Assembly: GCF_011250565.1 (NCBI RefSeq)
Contig: NZ_JAANMS010000003.1
Location: forward strand, 81,565 to 145,564
Origin: Nocardioides sp. IC4_145
GTDB lineage: Bacteria > Actinomycetota > Actinomycetes > Propionibacteriales > Nocardioidaceae
DNA length: 64,000 nucleotides
Direction: 5' to 3'
Position 1 is the stretch's first letter. Every line of letters starts with the position of its first letter. The notes beneath the pieces were generated by a model that saw only the letters and a list, made by a program, of their open reading frames with translations, did not search any database and had not been told where the DNA came from. Shown in pieces: positions 53,881 through 61,891 of this stretch. The translations under genes were made by a program, and so were the position numbers.

Positions 53881-54581
53881 CTGTCCAGCACCTTCCAGAA
53901 GTCCCGTGCGGCACGCACGGTGCCCCGCACCGAGCCGGACACCTTCGAGCGCGTGCCCTCGGCGCGGGGATGGTAGGAGACGTCACGCTCGGACACGCGC
54001 CAGCCCGCGAGCGCCACCTTCTGCAGCAGTTCGACGGGGTAGCCGAAGCGACGGTCCTGGATGTCCAACGCGAGGAGTTCGTCGCGGCGCGAGACCCGGA
54101 TGGGTGCGATGTCGTGGACGTCGGTGTGGATGCGGCGGCGCAGCCACGCCAGGATCAGCGCGTTGCCGGCCCGGGCGTGCCACGGCCACACACCGCGGCG
54201 CACGGGACGGCGGCGGCCGACCGCCATGTCGTACCGCCCCGACCGCACGTCCTCGAGCAGCGGCAGCAGCTCCTCGGGGTCGAAGGACCCGTCGCCGTCC
54301 ATGAACGCCACGTGGTCGTGGGTGGCGGCGAGCAGACCGGAGTGCACGGCGGCCCCGTACCCCGGCACCGGCTCGGTCACGACCCGCGCCCCCAGCCGGC
54401 GGGCGACGTCGGCGGTGCCGTCGGTGGAGCCGTTGTCCACCACGACCACGGCGAACTCCGAGGGGACCCGCGGCAGCAACGCTTCCAGGGCCGGTGCCTC
54501 GTCGCGGCAGGGCAGCACGAGGTCGCACACCGGGCTGCCGCCGGCCGTGGGCGGGCCGCCCTCTGTCGCACCGTCTGTCAC
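53877..54581 (-). CDS. Family 2 glycosyltransferase
   Basis: The 234-residue protein has the GT2 core: VCDLVLPCRDEAPALEALLP, VVVVDNGSTDGTADVARRLG, the GYGAAVHSGLLAATHDHVAF segment and the metal-binding MDGDGSFDPEELLPLLEDVR. RRFGYPVELLQKVALAGWRV and SYHPRAEGTRSKVSGSVRGT close it, as in dolichyl-phosphate mannose synthase-like enzymes. I start it at the GTG at 54581, which has GGAG 5 bases upstream; an ATG at 54605 would overlap the divergent gene. It is the first gene of a five-gene operon. Confidence 0.9.
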   Translation of the reverse strand: MTDGATEGGPPTAGGSPVCDLVLPCRDEAPALEALLPRVPSEFAVVVVDNGSTDGTADVARRLGARVVTEPVPGYGAAVHSGLLAATHDHVAFMDGDGSFDPEELLPLLEDVRSGRYDMAVGRRRPVRRGVWPWHARAGNALILAWLRRRIHTDVHDIAPIRVSRRDELLALDIQDRRFGYPVELLQKVALAGWRVSERDVSYHPRAEGTRSKVSGSVRGTVRAARDFWKVLDR

Positions 54582-54603
54582 ACGCACTCCGTAAGGTCGG
54601 GTC

Positions 54604-55944
54604 ATGACCGCGACCCGCCGCGCCGGCCTCGGCCTGCTCGTCGCGGCCGTCCTGGTCGCCGTCGCCTTTGCAGTACCCCGATGGGCCGACTGGGAGGTCT
54701 GGCCGCGCGCACCGCGCTCGATGTCCGACCTCGCGATCCCGCCGCTGCACGGCCTGTGGGAGCCGAAGTGGGCCGGCCCCGGCACGCTGCCCGCGGTCGT
54801 GCTGGCGCTGCTGGGGTGGCGGTACGCCGCCGGGCTGGCCGAGCGGCTGCCGTGGCGCCGCCTGCTCGTCACGGCGTACGCCGCGGGGCTGGCGTGGATG
54901 CTCGCGCTCGCGCTGGTGGACGGCGAGTCGGGGCTGACCCGGGTGCTGGGCAGCGACGTGGAGTACCTCCCGACCGCCCGCGAGGTCGACGACGTCGGCG
55001 AGCTGCTGCGCACCTACGTCGATCGGATCCCCTACTCCGCGGCGCCGGACAACTGGCCCACCCACGTCGCCGGCCACCCGCCGCTGGCGCTGCTGTTCTT
55101 CGTCGGGCTGGTGCGGGTCGGGCTCGGCGGCGACCTGGCCGCGGCCCTGGTCGTCGTGGTGCTCGCCGCGACCACCGCTCCCCTGGTGCTCGCCACCGTC
55201 CGCGTGCTCGGCGCGGAGGCGGCTGCCCGGCGGGCGGCGCCGTTCCTCGTGCTGGCCCCGGCCGCGATCTTCATGGCGGTCTCGGCCGACGCGCTCTTCG
55301 GCGCGTTCGCGGCGGCCGGGCTGCTGTGCCTGGCGTTGGGCGCGACCCGCTGGCGGGGCTCGGCCAGCACCGGGGTCGCCTGGTCGGTGCTGGCCGGCCT
55401 GCTGCTCGGCTGCTGCGTGCTGATGTCGTACGGGCTGGGGCTGCTGGGGTTTCTCGCGGTCGCGGTGCTGGTGCTCGGCCGGGCGTGGCAGCCGCTGCCG
55501 GTGGCGGCGGGCGCGGCGCTGGTGGTGGTGCTGGGGTTCGCGGCGGCCGGGTTCGCCTGGTGGGAGGCCTACCCGGTGCTCCACGACCGCTACTGGGAGG
55601 GCATCGCGGCCGACCGCCCGGCGGCGTACTGGATGTGGGGCAACCTCGCCGCCCTGCTCGTCTGCACCGGCCCCCTGCTGGGCTCCGGGCTCGCGCTGCT
55701 GGGCCGCGACGCATTCCGCCGCGAGCGGGTGGTCGTGCTGCTCGCGGGTGGGGCCCTCCTGGCGGTCGCCGCGGCCGACCTGTCGCGGATGAGCAAGGCC
55801 GAGGTCGAGCGGATCTGGCTGCCGTTCGTGCCGTGGCTCATGCTCACGACCGCGCTGCTGCCCCAGCGGTGGCGGCGCTGGGGGCTCGGGCTGCAGCTGG
55901 TCTTCGCGCTGGTCGTGCAGCACCTGCTCTACACGAGCTGGTGA
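54604..55944 (+). CDS. Polytopic membrane protein, GT-C-like
   Basis: The 446-residue protein has about ten helices. After the first (GLGLLVAAVLVAVAFAV) come an extended loop (SDVEYLPTAREVDDVGELLR then TYVDRIPYSAAPDNWPTHVA) and the segment GHPPLALLFFVGLVRVGLGG. Acidic loop residues, NWPTHVAGHPP and the late RMSKAEVERIWLPFVPWLML resemble GT-C glycosyltransferases that use polyprenyl-phosphate sugars. It is divergent from the GT2 operon by 22 bp, which suggests a shared pathway. The assignment is by fold pattern only. Confidence 0.7.
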   Translation: MTATRRAGLGLLVAAVLVAVAFAVPRWADWEVWPRAPRSMSDLAIPPLHGLWEPKWAGPGTLPAVVLALLGWRYAAGLAERLPWRRLLVTAYAAGLAWMLALALVDGESGLTRVLGSDVEYLPTAREVDDVGELLRTYVDRIPYSAAPDNWPTHVAGHPPLALLFFVGLVRVGLGGDLAAALVVVVLAATTAPLVLATVRVLGAEAAARRAAPFLVLAPAAIFMAVSADALFGAFAAAGLLCLALGATRWRGSASTGVAWSVLAGLLLGCCVLMSYGLGLLGFLAVAVLVLGRAWQPLPVAAGAALVVVLGFAAAGFAWWEAYPVLHDRYWEGIAADRPAAYWMWGNLAALLVCTGPLLGSGLALLGRDAFRRERVVVLLAGGALLAVAAADLSRMSKAEVERIWLPFVPWLMLTTALLPQRWRRWGLGLQLVFALVVQHLLYTSW

Positions 55945-55973
55945 GGCCGACTTGCCACGGGAGTCATGCGCCT

Positions 55974-55995
55974 ACCACGGCAGATCCGCCGTGGT
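55974..55995 (+). terminator. Hairpin after the GT-C-like gene
   Basis: Arms ACCACGGC and GCCGTGGT with a 6-nt loop lie 29 bp after the stop codon. A second inverted repeat (CAGGGGTC at 56001 with GACCCCTG at 56023) follows directly, so the pair may end transcription from both converging genes. Confidence 0.6.
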
Positions 55996-56041
55996 ATGCG
56001 CAGGGGTCACCGGTGAACCGGGGACCCCTGCACCCGCCCCC

Positions 56042-57085
56042 TCATGCCCGCAGCGGGGCGGTCGCGAACGCGGGCAGGCCGTCCTGGGGACGGACCTGGG
56101 CGCTGAAGCCCAGCTCGGCGCGGGCCCGCTCGGGCGAGGCGACGACGTGCCGCACGTCGCCGAGGCGGTAGCCGCCGGTGACCTCGGGCTCGATCCCCCG
56201 CCCGGTCCCCTCCGCGACCAGCCGGGCGACGTCGAGGATGGTGACCGGCTCGCCGGAGCAGACGTTGTAGGCCGCGAAGTCGCCGCCGGCCGCGCCGGCC
56301 ACGGCGTCGATCGCCGCGAGGTTGGCGCGGGCGACGTCGTCGACGTGGACGAAGTCGCGGACCTGGCCACCGTCCTCGAAGACCTGCGGCGCCTCGCCGC
56401 GCTCGAGGGAGGAGCGGAACATCGCGGCGACGCCGGAGTACGGCGTGTCCCGCGGCATGCCGGGCCCGTAGACGTTGTGGTAGCGCAGGGCCACGGCGGC
56501 CGCGTCGGCCTGGCGGACCCACGCGGCGGAGTAGTGCTCCTGGGCCAGCTTGCTGGCGGCGTACGTGCTGCGCGGGTCCAGGCGCGCGGACTCGTCGACG
56601 GTCTCCCAGGAGAGCGGGCGGCCGCAGGTGGCGCAGTGGTTCTCGAAGTCGCCGGCGTCGAGCGCCTCCCGGCGGCGCGGCGGCGGCACCTGGTCGCCGT
56701 GCTCGGGGCAGGCGTAGCGGCCCTCGCCGTAGACGACCATCGAGGAGGCGAGCACGAGCCGGTCGACGCCCGCCTCGTGCATGGCGGCGAGCAGGGCGGC
56801 GGTGCCGAGGTCGTTGTGGGCGGCGTAGTGCGGCAGGTCGGCGACCGTGACGCCGGCCCCGACCAGCGCGGCCTGGTGGCAGACGACGTCGATCCCGTCG
56901 AGCAGGTCGGGCCAGTCCCCCGCGTCCCGCACGTCGAGGGCGTGGGTGCCGGCCGGCGGCTCGGCTGCTCCATGGGCGTTGTCGAGCATGACGTCGACGC
57001 GCACGACCTCGTCGCCGCGCTCCTCGAGCTGCCGGCCGATCGCCGCGCCGATGAACCCGGCCGAGCCGGTGAGCAGCACCCGCAT
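56042..57085 (-). CDS. NAD-dependent sugar epimerase/dehydratase with zinc-ribbon insert
   Basis: The 347-residue extended SDR has the Rossmann motif TGSAGFIG (residues 6-13), LVLASSMVVYG and the catalytic YAASK (Y175, K179). LRYHNVYGPGMP and RDFVHVDDVARA complete the UDP-sugar epimerase pattern. Between the active-site Ser and Tyr lies an unusual insert with YACPEHG (C126, H129) and HCATCGRP (C151, C154), which may bind zinc. Its ATG overlaps the mtnP stop by one base. The product sugar is unknown. Confidence 0.88.
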   Translation of the reverse strand: MRVLLTGSAGFIGAAIGRQLEERGDEVVRVDVMLDNAHGAAEPPAGTHALDVRDAGDWPDLLDGIDVVCHQAALVGAGVTVADLPHYAAHNDLGTAALLAAMHEAGVDRLVLASSMVVYGEGRYACPEHGDQVPPPRRREALDAGDFENHCATCGRPLSWETVDESARLDPRSTYAASKLAQEHYSAAWVRQADAAAVALRYHNVYGPGMPRDTPYSGVAAMFRSSLERGEAPQVFEDGGQVRDFVHVDDVARANLAAIDAVAGAAGGDFAAYNVCSGEPVTILDVARLVAEGTGRGIEPEVTGGYRLGDVRHVVASPERARAELGFSAQVRPQDGLPAFATAPLRA

Positions 57086-57873
57086 CAGGGCACCTCGTAG
57101 GTCAGCTCGATGCCGTCGGCCCAGCTGCTGCACGAGCAGCCGTCGGGGCCGGGCAGCGCCGCGACGACGTCGGTAAGCAGGCCCTTGAGGCGCTCGAGGT
57201 TCTCGCGGAACCGCGCGAAGACCTCCTCCTGGCCGACGCCCGACCCGTGCTCGACGCCGGCGTCCATGTCGGTGACCAGCGCGATCGCGGCGTAGCACTG
57301 CCGCATCTCGCGGGCGAGCGCCGCCTCGGGCGCGCCGGTCATGTTGATGAGGTCCCAGCCCTGCGCGGCGTAGTGCTGCGACTCGGCGCGGGTGGAGAAC
57401 CGCGGCCCCTCGACGACCACCATCGTGCCGCCGTCGGCGATCCCGTCGCCCGCGCTCACCACCGTCTCCCGGAGCCGCCCGCAGTAGGGGTCGGCGAACG
57501 GCAGGTGCACCGCACCGGACTCCACGAAGCTCCCGACCCGCCGGTGGGTCCGGTCGACGAGCTGGTCAGGCACCACGACGTCGCCGGGCGCGACGGTGTC
57601 GCGCAGGCCGCCGACCGCGCAGGGGGCGAGCACCTGGCGCACGCCGAGCGAGCGCAACGCCCAGGCGTTGGCGCGGTAGTTGATGCCGTGCGGCGGGTGG
57701 GCGTGGTCCGCCCCGTGCCGCGGCAGGAACGCCACCCGCCGCCCCGCGACGGTCCCGACCGCCAGCGGCGAGGACGGCGCGCCGTACGGCGTCTCGACGG
57801 CCACCTCCTCGGGGTCGTCGAGGAAGGAGTAGAAGCCGGTGCCGCCGATCACGGCGACGTCTGCGCGGGTCAT
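57085..57873 (-). CDS. mtnP: S-methyl-5'-thioadenosine phosphorylase
   Basis: MtnP cleaves methylthioadenosine with phosphate to adenine and methylthioribose 1-phosphate. The 262-residue product shows VAVIGGTGFYSFLD, RRVAFLPRHGADHAHPPHGI, NYRANAWALRSLGVRQVLAP, VVVEGPRFSTRAESQHY and INMTGAPEAALAREM, the standard motifs. Its adenine product could be used by Apt at the other end of the window. It is transcribed with the epimerase gene downstream (TGATG overlap). The ATG at 57873 is clear. A methylinosine-type specificity is possible. Confidence 0.9.
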   Translation of the reverse strand: MTRADVAVIGGTGFYSFLDDPEEVAVETPYGAPSSPLAVGTVAGRRVAFLPRHGADHAHPPHGINYRANAWALRSLGVRQVLAPCAVGGLRDTVAPGDVVVPDQLVDRTHRRVGSFVESGAVHLPFADPYCGRLRETVVSAGDGIADGGTMVVVEGPRFSTRAESQHYAAQGWDLINMTGAPEAALAREMRQCYAAIALVTDMDAGVEHGSGVGQEEVFARFRENLERLKGLLTDVVAALPGPDGCSCSSWADGIELTYEVP

Positions 57874-57916
57874 GGCGCCACGGTGCCCGGTCCGGGCCGG
57901 AGGGACGCGCGCGGGA

Positions 57917-58111
57917 TCACTTCTCGGTGGCGGGCAGCTCCAGCGCGGACCAGACCGCGGACCAGACCTGCTTGGGCGGGACGCCCGCGTCGAGCGCCTC
58001 ACGGGCGGTCCGGCCACCGAGCTCGGACATCACGAACTGGTCGGCCCACACCTCGTAGTAGCCGCGGCCCACCGCACGCTCGAGCCGCGCCCAGAACTCG
58101 GTGTGTCGCAT
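57917..58111 (-). CDS. DUF3046 protein
   Basis: The 64-residue protein reads MRHTEFWARLERAVGRGYYE, then VMSELGGRTAREALDAGVPP and KQVWSAVWSALELP, which is the DUF3046 pattern. In M. tuberculosis the DUF3046 gene lies near recA-recX; here it is 7 kb upstream of recA on the same strand. Function unknown. Confidence 0.88.
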   Translation of the reverse strand: MRHTEFWARLERAVGRGYYEVWADQFVMSELGGRTAREALDAGVPPKQVWSAVWSALELPATEK

Positions 58112-58121
58112 GCACCCATTC

Positions 58122-58691
58122 TCACCGGCGGCCCAACCGGACGTCCCACTGGTGGTGGACCAGGTCGTGCAGGTGGTAGCGCGCGAGGGTGTCGACCGTG
58201 AACGCGCTGCCGTTGCTGCGCAGCCCCCGCCGCTCCCAGGCGTCGTCGGGGACGGCGTCGTACGCCGCCGCGACCTGCTCGGCGGCCTCGAGCAGCTGCG
58301 GCAGGACCGCCTCGGGGCGCTGGAGGTCGTAGCGGTCCGCGGCGGCGGTGGCGTCCTGGTCCCAGTTGTCGAAGATCGGCGACTCCTCGGCCAGCATGGA
58401 CGCGACGCGCTCGGCGAAGACGCGGTGCACGTCACGGACGTGGCAGGCGTACTCCGTCGGCGACCAGGTCGCGGGGTCGGGCCGCTCGGTGGCCCCCGGC
58501 CCGGCCAGCACCTGCCCCCACCCGGCGGCGTCCTCGCGGACCAGGGCTCCGAGCCGCCCGCGGTCGACCGACGCGGCGTCGTACCCGCAGTCGGGGCAGG
58601 GTCGCGCCAGCACCCACGTCCAGTCCTTGGTGTCCGGCTCGGGTGCCTCGGGTGGCTCGGGTGCCTCGGGCGCGCGGCTGGGTGTGGTCAT
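58122..58691 (-). CDS. DinB-like metal-dependent protein
   Basis: The 189-residue helical protein has a Pro/Glu-rich start (APEAPEPPEAPEPD) and a CPDCGYD near residue 32. DinB-type metal-binding histidines are suggested by TEYACHVRDVHRVFAERV, FDNWDQDATAAADRY and ARYHLHDLVHHQWDVR. The DinB/YfiT family contains thiol-dependent transferases (for example mycothiol-dependent enzymes), so a detoxifying transferase is plausible. It lies 10 bp upstream of the DUF3046 gene. Confidence 0.82.
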   Translation of the reverse strand: MTTPSRAPEAPEPPEAPEPDTKDWTWVLARPCPDCGYDAASVDRGRLGALVREDAAGWGQVLAGPGATERPDPATWSPTEYACHVRDVHRVFAERVASMLAEESPIFDNWDQDATAAADRYDLQRPEAVLPQLLEAAEQVAAAYDAVPDDAWERRGLRSNGSAFTVDTLARYHLHDLVHHQWDVRLGRR

Positions 58692-58760
58692 GCCCGCATC
58701 CTCCCGTGGTGCGGCGCGGCCCGCCGCCGACTTCCTGCCGTCGTCCGTCAGGATGCCGCC

Positions 58761-59258
58761 ATGCCCGCGCCCGTCTCGGTCCGTCCCGCCGTCGCCGCAG
58801 ACCTGCCGGCGGTCGCCGCGGTCTACGACCACCAGGTGCTGAGCGGGGTCGCGACCTTCGACCTCGAGCCGCAGGGCACGACGTACTGGGAGCAGCGGCT
58901 GGCCGCCCTCGGACCCGGCGACCACCTGCTGGTGGCGGAGGAGGGCGAGGCCGTGCTCGGTTACGCCGCGTCGTCGCCGTACCGCCCACGGCCCGCCTAC
59001 GCCCGCACCCGCGAGGTGTCGGTCCACCTCGACCCGGCCGCCCAGGGGCGCGGCGTCGGCACGACCCTCTACGCGCACCTGCTCGACCTGCTCCGCGCCG
59101 ATGGCATCCGCACCGTCCTCGCCGTCGTCGCGCTGCCGAACCCCGCCAGCCGGGCCCTGCACCGCCGCAGCGGCTTCGAGCCGGTCGGCGTGCTGCGCGA
59201 GGTCGGCTTCAAGCACGACCGCTGGATCGACACCGAGCTCTGGCAGCGCCGGCTCTGA
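58761..59258 (+). CDS. GNAT acetyltransferase, phosphinothricin acetyltransferase-like
   Basis: The 165-residue protein has SVRPAVAADLPAVAAVYDHQ, TFDLEPQGTTYWEQRLAAL, the acetyl-CoA site LDPAAQGRGVGTTLYAHLLD and LPNPASRALHRRSGFEPVGV followed by REVGFKHDRWIDTELWQR. This is the arrangement of PAT/Bar-like acetyltransferases (methionine sulfoximine or phosphinothricin acetylation). A biological role as a general detoxifier is inferred. It is divergent from the DinB-like gene. Confidence 0.88.
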   Translation: MPAPVSVRPAVAADLPAVAAVYDHQVLSGVATFDLEPQGTTYWEQRLAALGPGDHLLVAEEGEAVLGYAASSPYRPRPAYARTREVSVHLDPAAQGRGVGTTLYAHLLDLLRADGIRTVLAVVALPNPASRALHRRSGFEPVGVLREVGFKHDRWIDTELWQRRL

Positions 59259-59298
59259 CCGGTGGGCCCGGGGCCACGCGTCGAGCGACCCGGCGGAC

Positions 59299-60105
59299 TC
59301 AGGTGAGCAGCAGCGAGTCCAGCCGGCGGCGGACGACGTACAGCCCGACGAGCCCCATGACGACGAGGTAGACCACCGAGACGGCCGAGGACCACGACAA
59401 CGCGCCGGTGGTGAGCTCGCGGCACAGCACGACCCCGCGGTAGAGCGGGGTGCACTCGACCACCCAGCGCAGCCAGCCGTCGAACGCGGTGATCGGGAAG
59501 AACGTGGCGGAGAAGAGGAACAGCGGAACCTGGACGAGGGTGATCTTGTCGAAGTCCTGCCAGCTCTTCATGAAGGTCGTCAGCGCCATGCACACCGCAC
59601 TGAACGCGAAGCCGATGAGCAGCGCGGCCGGCAGCGCGAGCAGCGCCCACCAGGAGTCGATGAGCCCCATCGCGAGCATGACGATCAGGAACGCGGCCGA
59701 GTAGCTGCCGCCGCGCAGCTGGCCCCAGACGATCTCCGAGCGGGCGATGTCGGAGGTGGTCAGCGGGGTCGCAAGGACCTGGTCGTAGAGCCTGTCGTAC
59801 TTCAGCTTGAAGAACACGTTGTAGGTGCTGTCCAGCAGCGCGCCGTTGAACGCGGACGCGGCGAGCATCGCGGGCGCGACGAACGCGGCGTACGGCACCT
59901 CCTGACCGTTGAAGGTGAAGGAGTCGATGAGCTGCCCGACGCCGATGCCGATCGAGAACAGGTAGAAGACCGGCTCGAGGAAGCCGGTGAGGAAGAGCTT
60001 CCAGTGCTCGCGGTAGACGATGTAGTTGCGCAGCACGAGCAGCCGCAGCGCCTGCCAGGCGGTCGGCGGCGGCAGCGGCTCGCGCGGGGTGAAGACGTCG
60101 CTCAC
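59299..60105 (-). CDS. ABC-2 type transporter permease (second permease)
   Basis: The 268-residue membrane protein has the ABC-2 permease pattern: LVLRNYIVYREHWKLFLTGF, then EPVFYLFSIGIGVGQLI, YAAFVAPAMLAASAFNGALL, FKLKYDRLYDQVLATPLTTS and LFLFSATFFPITAFDGWLRW. The GTG start overlaps the stop of the upstream permease (GTGA). With the two genes before it, it makes a DrrABC/NodIJ-like exporter with one ATPase and two permeases. Confidence 0.9.
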   Translation of the reverse strand: MSDVFTPREPLPPPTAWQALRLLVLRNYIVYREHWKLFLTGFLEPVFYLFSIGIGVGQLIDSFTFNGQEVPYAAFVAPAMLAASAFNGALLDSTYNVFFKLKYDRLYDQVLATPLTTSDIARSEIVWGQLRGGSYSAAFLIVMLAMGLIDSWWALLALPAALLIGFAFSAVCMALTTFMKSWQDFDKITLVQVPLFLFSATFFPITAFDGWLRWVVECTPLYRGVVLCRELTTGALSWSSAVSVVYLVVMGLVGLYVVRRRLDSLLLT

Positions 60106-60926
60106 GAGACCAGCCGCTTCCGCAGCCCGGTGACCGACCAGGACCACCCGACGACGCACAGCACGAGCAGCACCGCGACGTTCACGCCGGCGAGCCACCA
60201 GGTGACGTTGTCGAGGGCGAACATGCGCGAGAGGTTGACGCCGTGCCACAGCGGCGTGAGCCGGGCGACCCACGACCCGACGGCGCCGAGGTTGTCGACG
60301 GGGAAGAACGCGCCGGAGAAGAGGAACAGCGGGAAGACGCCGAGCCGGAAGAGGAGCCCGAACGCCGACTCCGACTGCAGCCGCGCCGTGAAGCCGTAGA
60401 CGAGCCCGGCGAAGGCCATGCCGGTCAGCACCTGCGCGAGGAAGGCGAGGAACGGCCCCCACCACGACGCGTAGACGCCGAACGGCGCCAGCACCGCGGT
60501 GAAGACCGCGCACGTCGTGACCAGCCGGAACAGCACGAAGCCGAGCGTCGCCCCGACCAGGTGGCTCACCTGGAGCGGGGTGGCGAGCATCGAGTCGTAG
60601 ACCTTCTGCCACTTGATCAGCCCCATGACGGGGTACGTCGTCTCCCCCACGGCGGTCTGCATGGCGTGGGCGGCGATGAGGCCGGGGACGACGAACGCGA
60701 GGTACGACGACGCGCCCTCGAGCTGGTCGGGGTCGCCCTCGATGAACCCGCCGAGGATGACGCCCATCGCGACGACGTAGAACAGGGGGGCGAGGAACGA
60801 GCTGACCACCGACGAGCGCCAGGTGCGCTTGTAGACCGTCCACCAGTAGTCGGTCTGCCGCGCGATGCCGGTCCACAGCGGCAGGTCGCCGCGGGCGTCG
60901 GGGTCGGTCCGGGTCGTCACGGTCAC
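60102..60926 (-). CDS. ABC-2 type transporter permease (first permease)
   Basis: The 274-residue permease has FLAPLFYVVAMGVILGGFIE, YLAFVVPGLIAAHAMQTAVG and IKWQKVYDSMLATPLQVSHL, and LFLFSGAFFPVDNLGAVGSW, in parallel order to the next permease. It is a paralogue of that protein; the two probably form a heterodimer. It starts at a GTG 1 bp after the ATPase stop. Substrate unknown. Confidence 0.9.
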   Translation of the reverse strand: MTVTTRTDPDARGDLPLWTGIARQTDYWWTVYKRTWRSSVVSSFLAPLFYVVAMGVILGGFIEGDPDQLEGASSYLAFVVPGLIAAHAMQTAVGETTYPVMGLIKWQKVYDSMLATPLQVSHLVGATLGFVLFRLVTTCAVFTAVLAPFGVYASWWGPFLAFLAQVLTGMAFAGLVYGFTARLQSESAFGLLFRLGVFPLFLFSGAFFPVDNLGAVGSWVARLTPLWHGVNLSRMFALDNVTWWLAGVNVAVLLVLCVVGWSWSVTGLRKRLVS

Positions 60927-60927
60927 C

Positions 60928-61881
60928 TCAGTCCACCAGCGTCCGGCCGGTGAGCCGCAGGAACACGTCCTCCAGCGTGGAGCGTCGCACCAGCGTCGCC
61001 ACCGGCCGCAGCCCGCGCTCGAGGGTCTTCGCCACGACCTCCTCGCCGTCGGCGCTGTAGACGAGCAACCGGTCGGGCAGCACCTCGACCCGGTCGCCGA
61101 GGTCCGCGACCTTCTCCGCGACCGCCTCGTGCGAGCCGCCCTCGGCCGCGACGCCGAAGCGCAGCTCGGCCACCTCCCGGGTGGAGTGCTCGCGGATCAG
61201 GTCCAGCGGCGACCCCTCGGCCGCGATCAGCCCCTTGTCCATGACGACGAGCCGGTCGCAGAGCTGCTCGGCCTCGTCCATGTAGTGCGTGGTGATGACG
61301 AGGGTGACGCCGGCCTGCTTGAGCCGGAACAACCGGTCCCAGAGCACGTGCCGGGCCTGCGGGTCCAGCCCGGTCGTCGGCTCGTCGAGCAGCAGCAGGT
61401 CGGGGCGGTTGACCAGCGAGCGGGCGATGGTGAGCCGGCGCTTCATCCCGCCGGAGAGGTCCTCGACCTTGGCGTCGGCCTTGTCGGTCAGCTGCACGAA
61501 CTCCAGCAGCTCGTCGACGCGCTCGCGGACCTCCTTCTTCGGCATCCCGAAGTAGCGGCCGTAGATGTAGAGGTTGTCGCGGACGTTCAGCTCGGTGTCG
61601 AGGGTGTCCTCCTGCGGGCACACCCCGAGCCTGCTGCGGATCGCCGGCCCGTCGACGGCCGGGTCCATGCCGAGGATCCGCAGCTCGCCGCCGCTGACCG
61701 GCGACACGGCCGCGACCATCCGCATCGTGGAGGACTTGCCCGCCCCGTTCGGGCCGAGGAAGCCGAACGCCTCGCCACGGCGCACGTCGACGTCGATCCC
61801 GCGCACCGCCTCGAAGTCGCCGAAGGACTTGCGCAGGCCGCGCGCGGAGATCATCGAGTCGGGGGCGGGGTCCGGGGCCAT
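60928..61881 (-). CDS. ABC transporter ATP-binding protein (DrrA/NodI type)
   Basis: The 317-residue ATPase has Walker A GFLGPNGAGKSSTMRMVAAV, the Q-loop in LGVCPQEDTLDTELNVRDNL, signature DLSGGMKRRLTIARSL, Walker B LLLLDEPTTGLDPQ and the switch His in ITTHYMDEAEQLCDRL. A C-terminal regulatory domain of about 90 residues follows, as in drug or polysaccharide exporters of this class. It heads a three-gene exporter operon. The cargo cannot be told. Confidence 0.93.
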   Translation of the reverse strand: MAPDPAPDSMISARGLRKSFGDFEAVRGIDVDVRRGEAFGFLGPNGAGKSSTMRMVAAVSPVSGGELRILGMDPAVDGPAIRSRLGVCPQEDTLDTELNVRDNLYIYGRYFGMPKKEVRERVDELLEFVQLTDKADAKVEDLSGGMKRRLTIARSLVNRPDLLLLDEPTTGLDPQARHVLWDRLFRLKQAGVTLVITTHYMDEAEQLCDRLVVMDKGLIAAEGSPLDLIREHSTREVAELRFGVAAEGGSHEAVAEKVADLGDRVEVLPDRLLVYSADGEEVVAKTLERGLRPVATLVRRSTLEDVFLRLTGRTLVD

Positions 61882-61891
61882 GGGCGGGACT

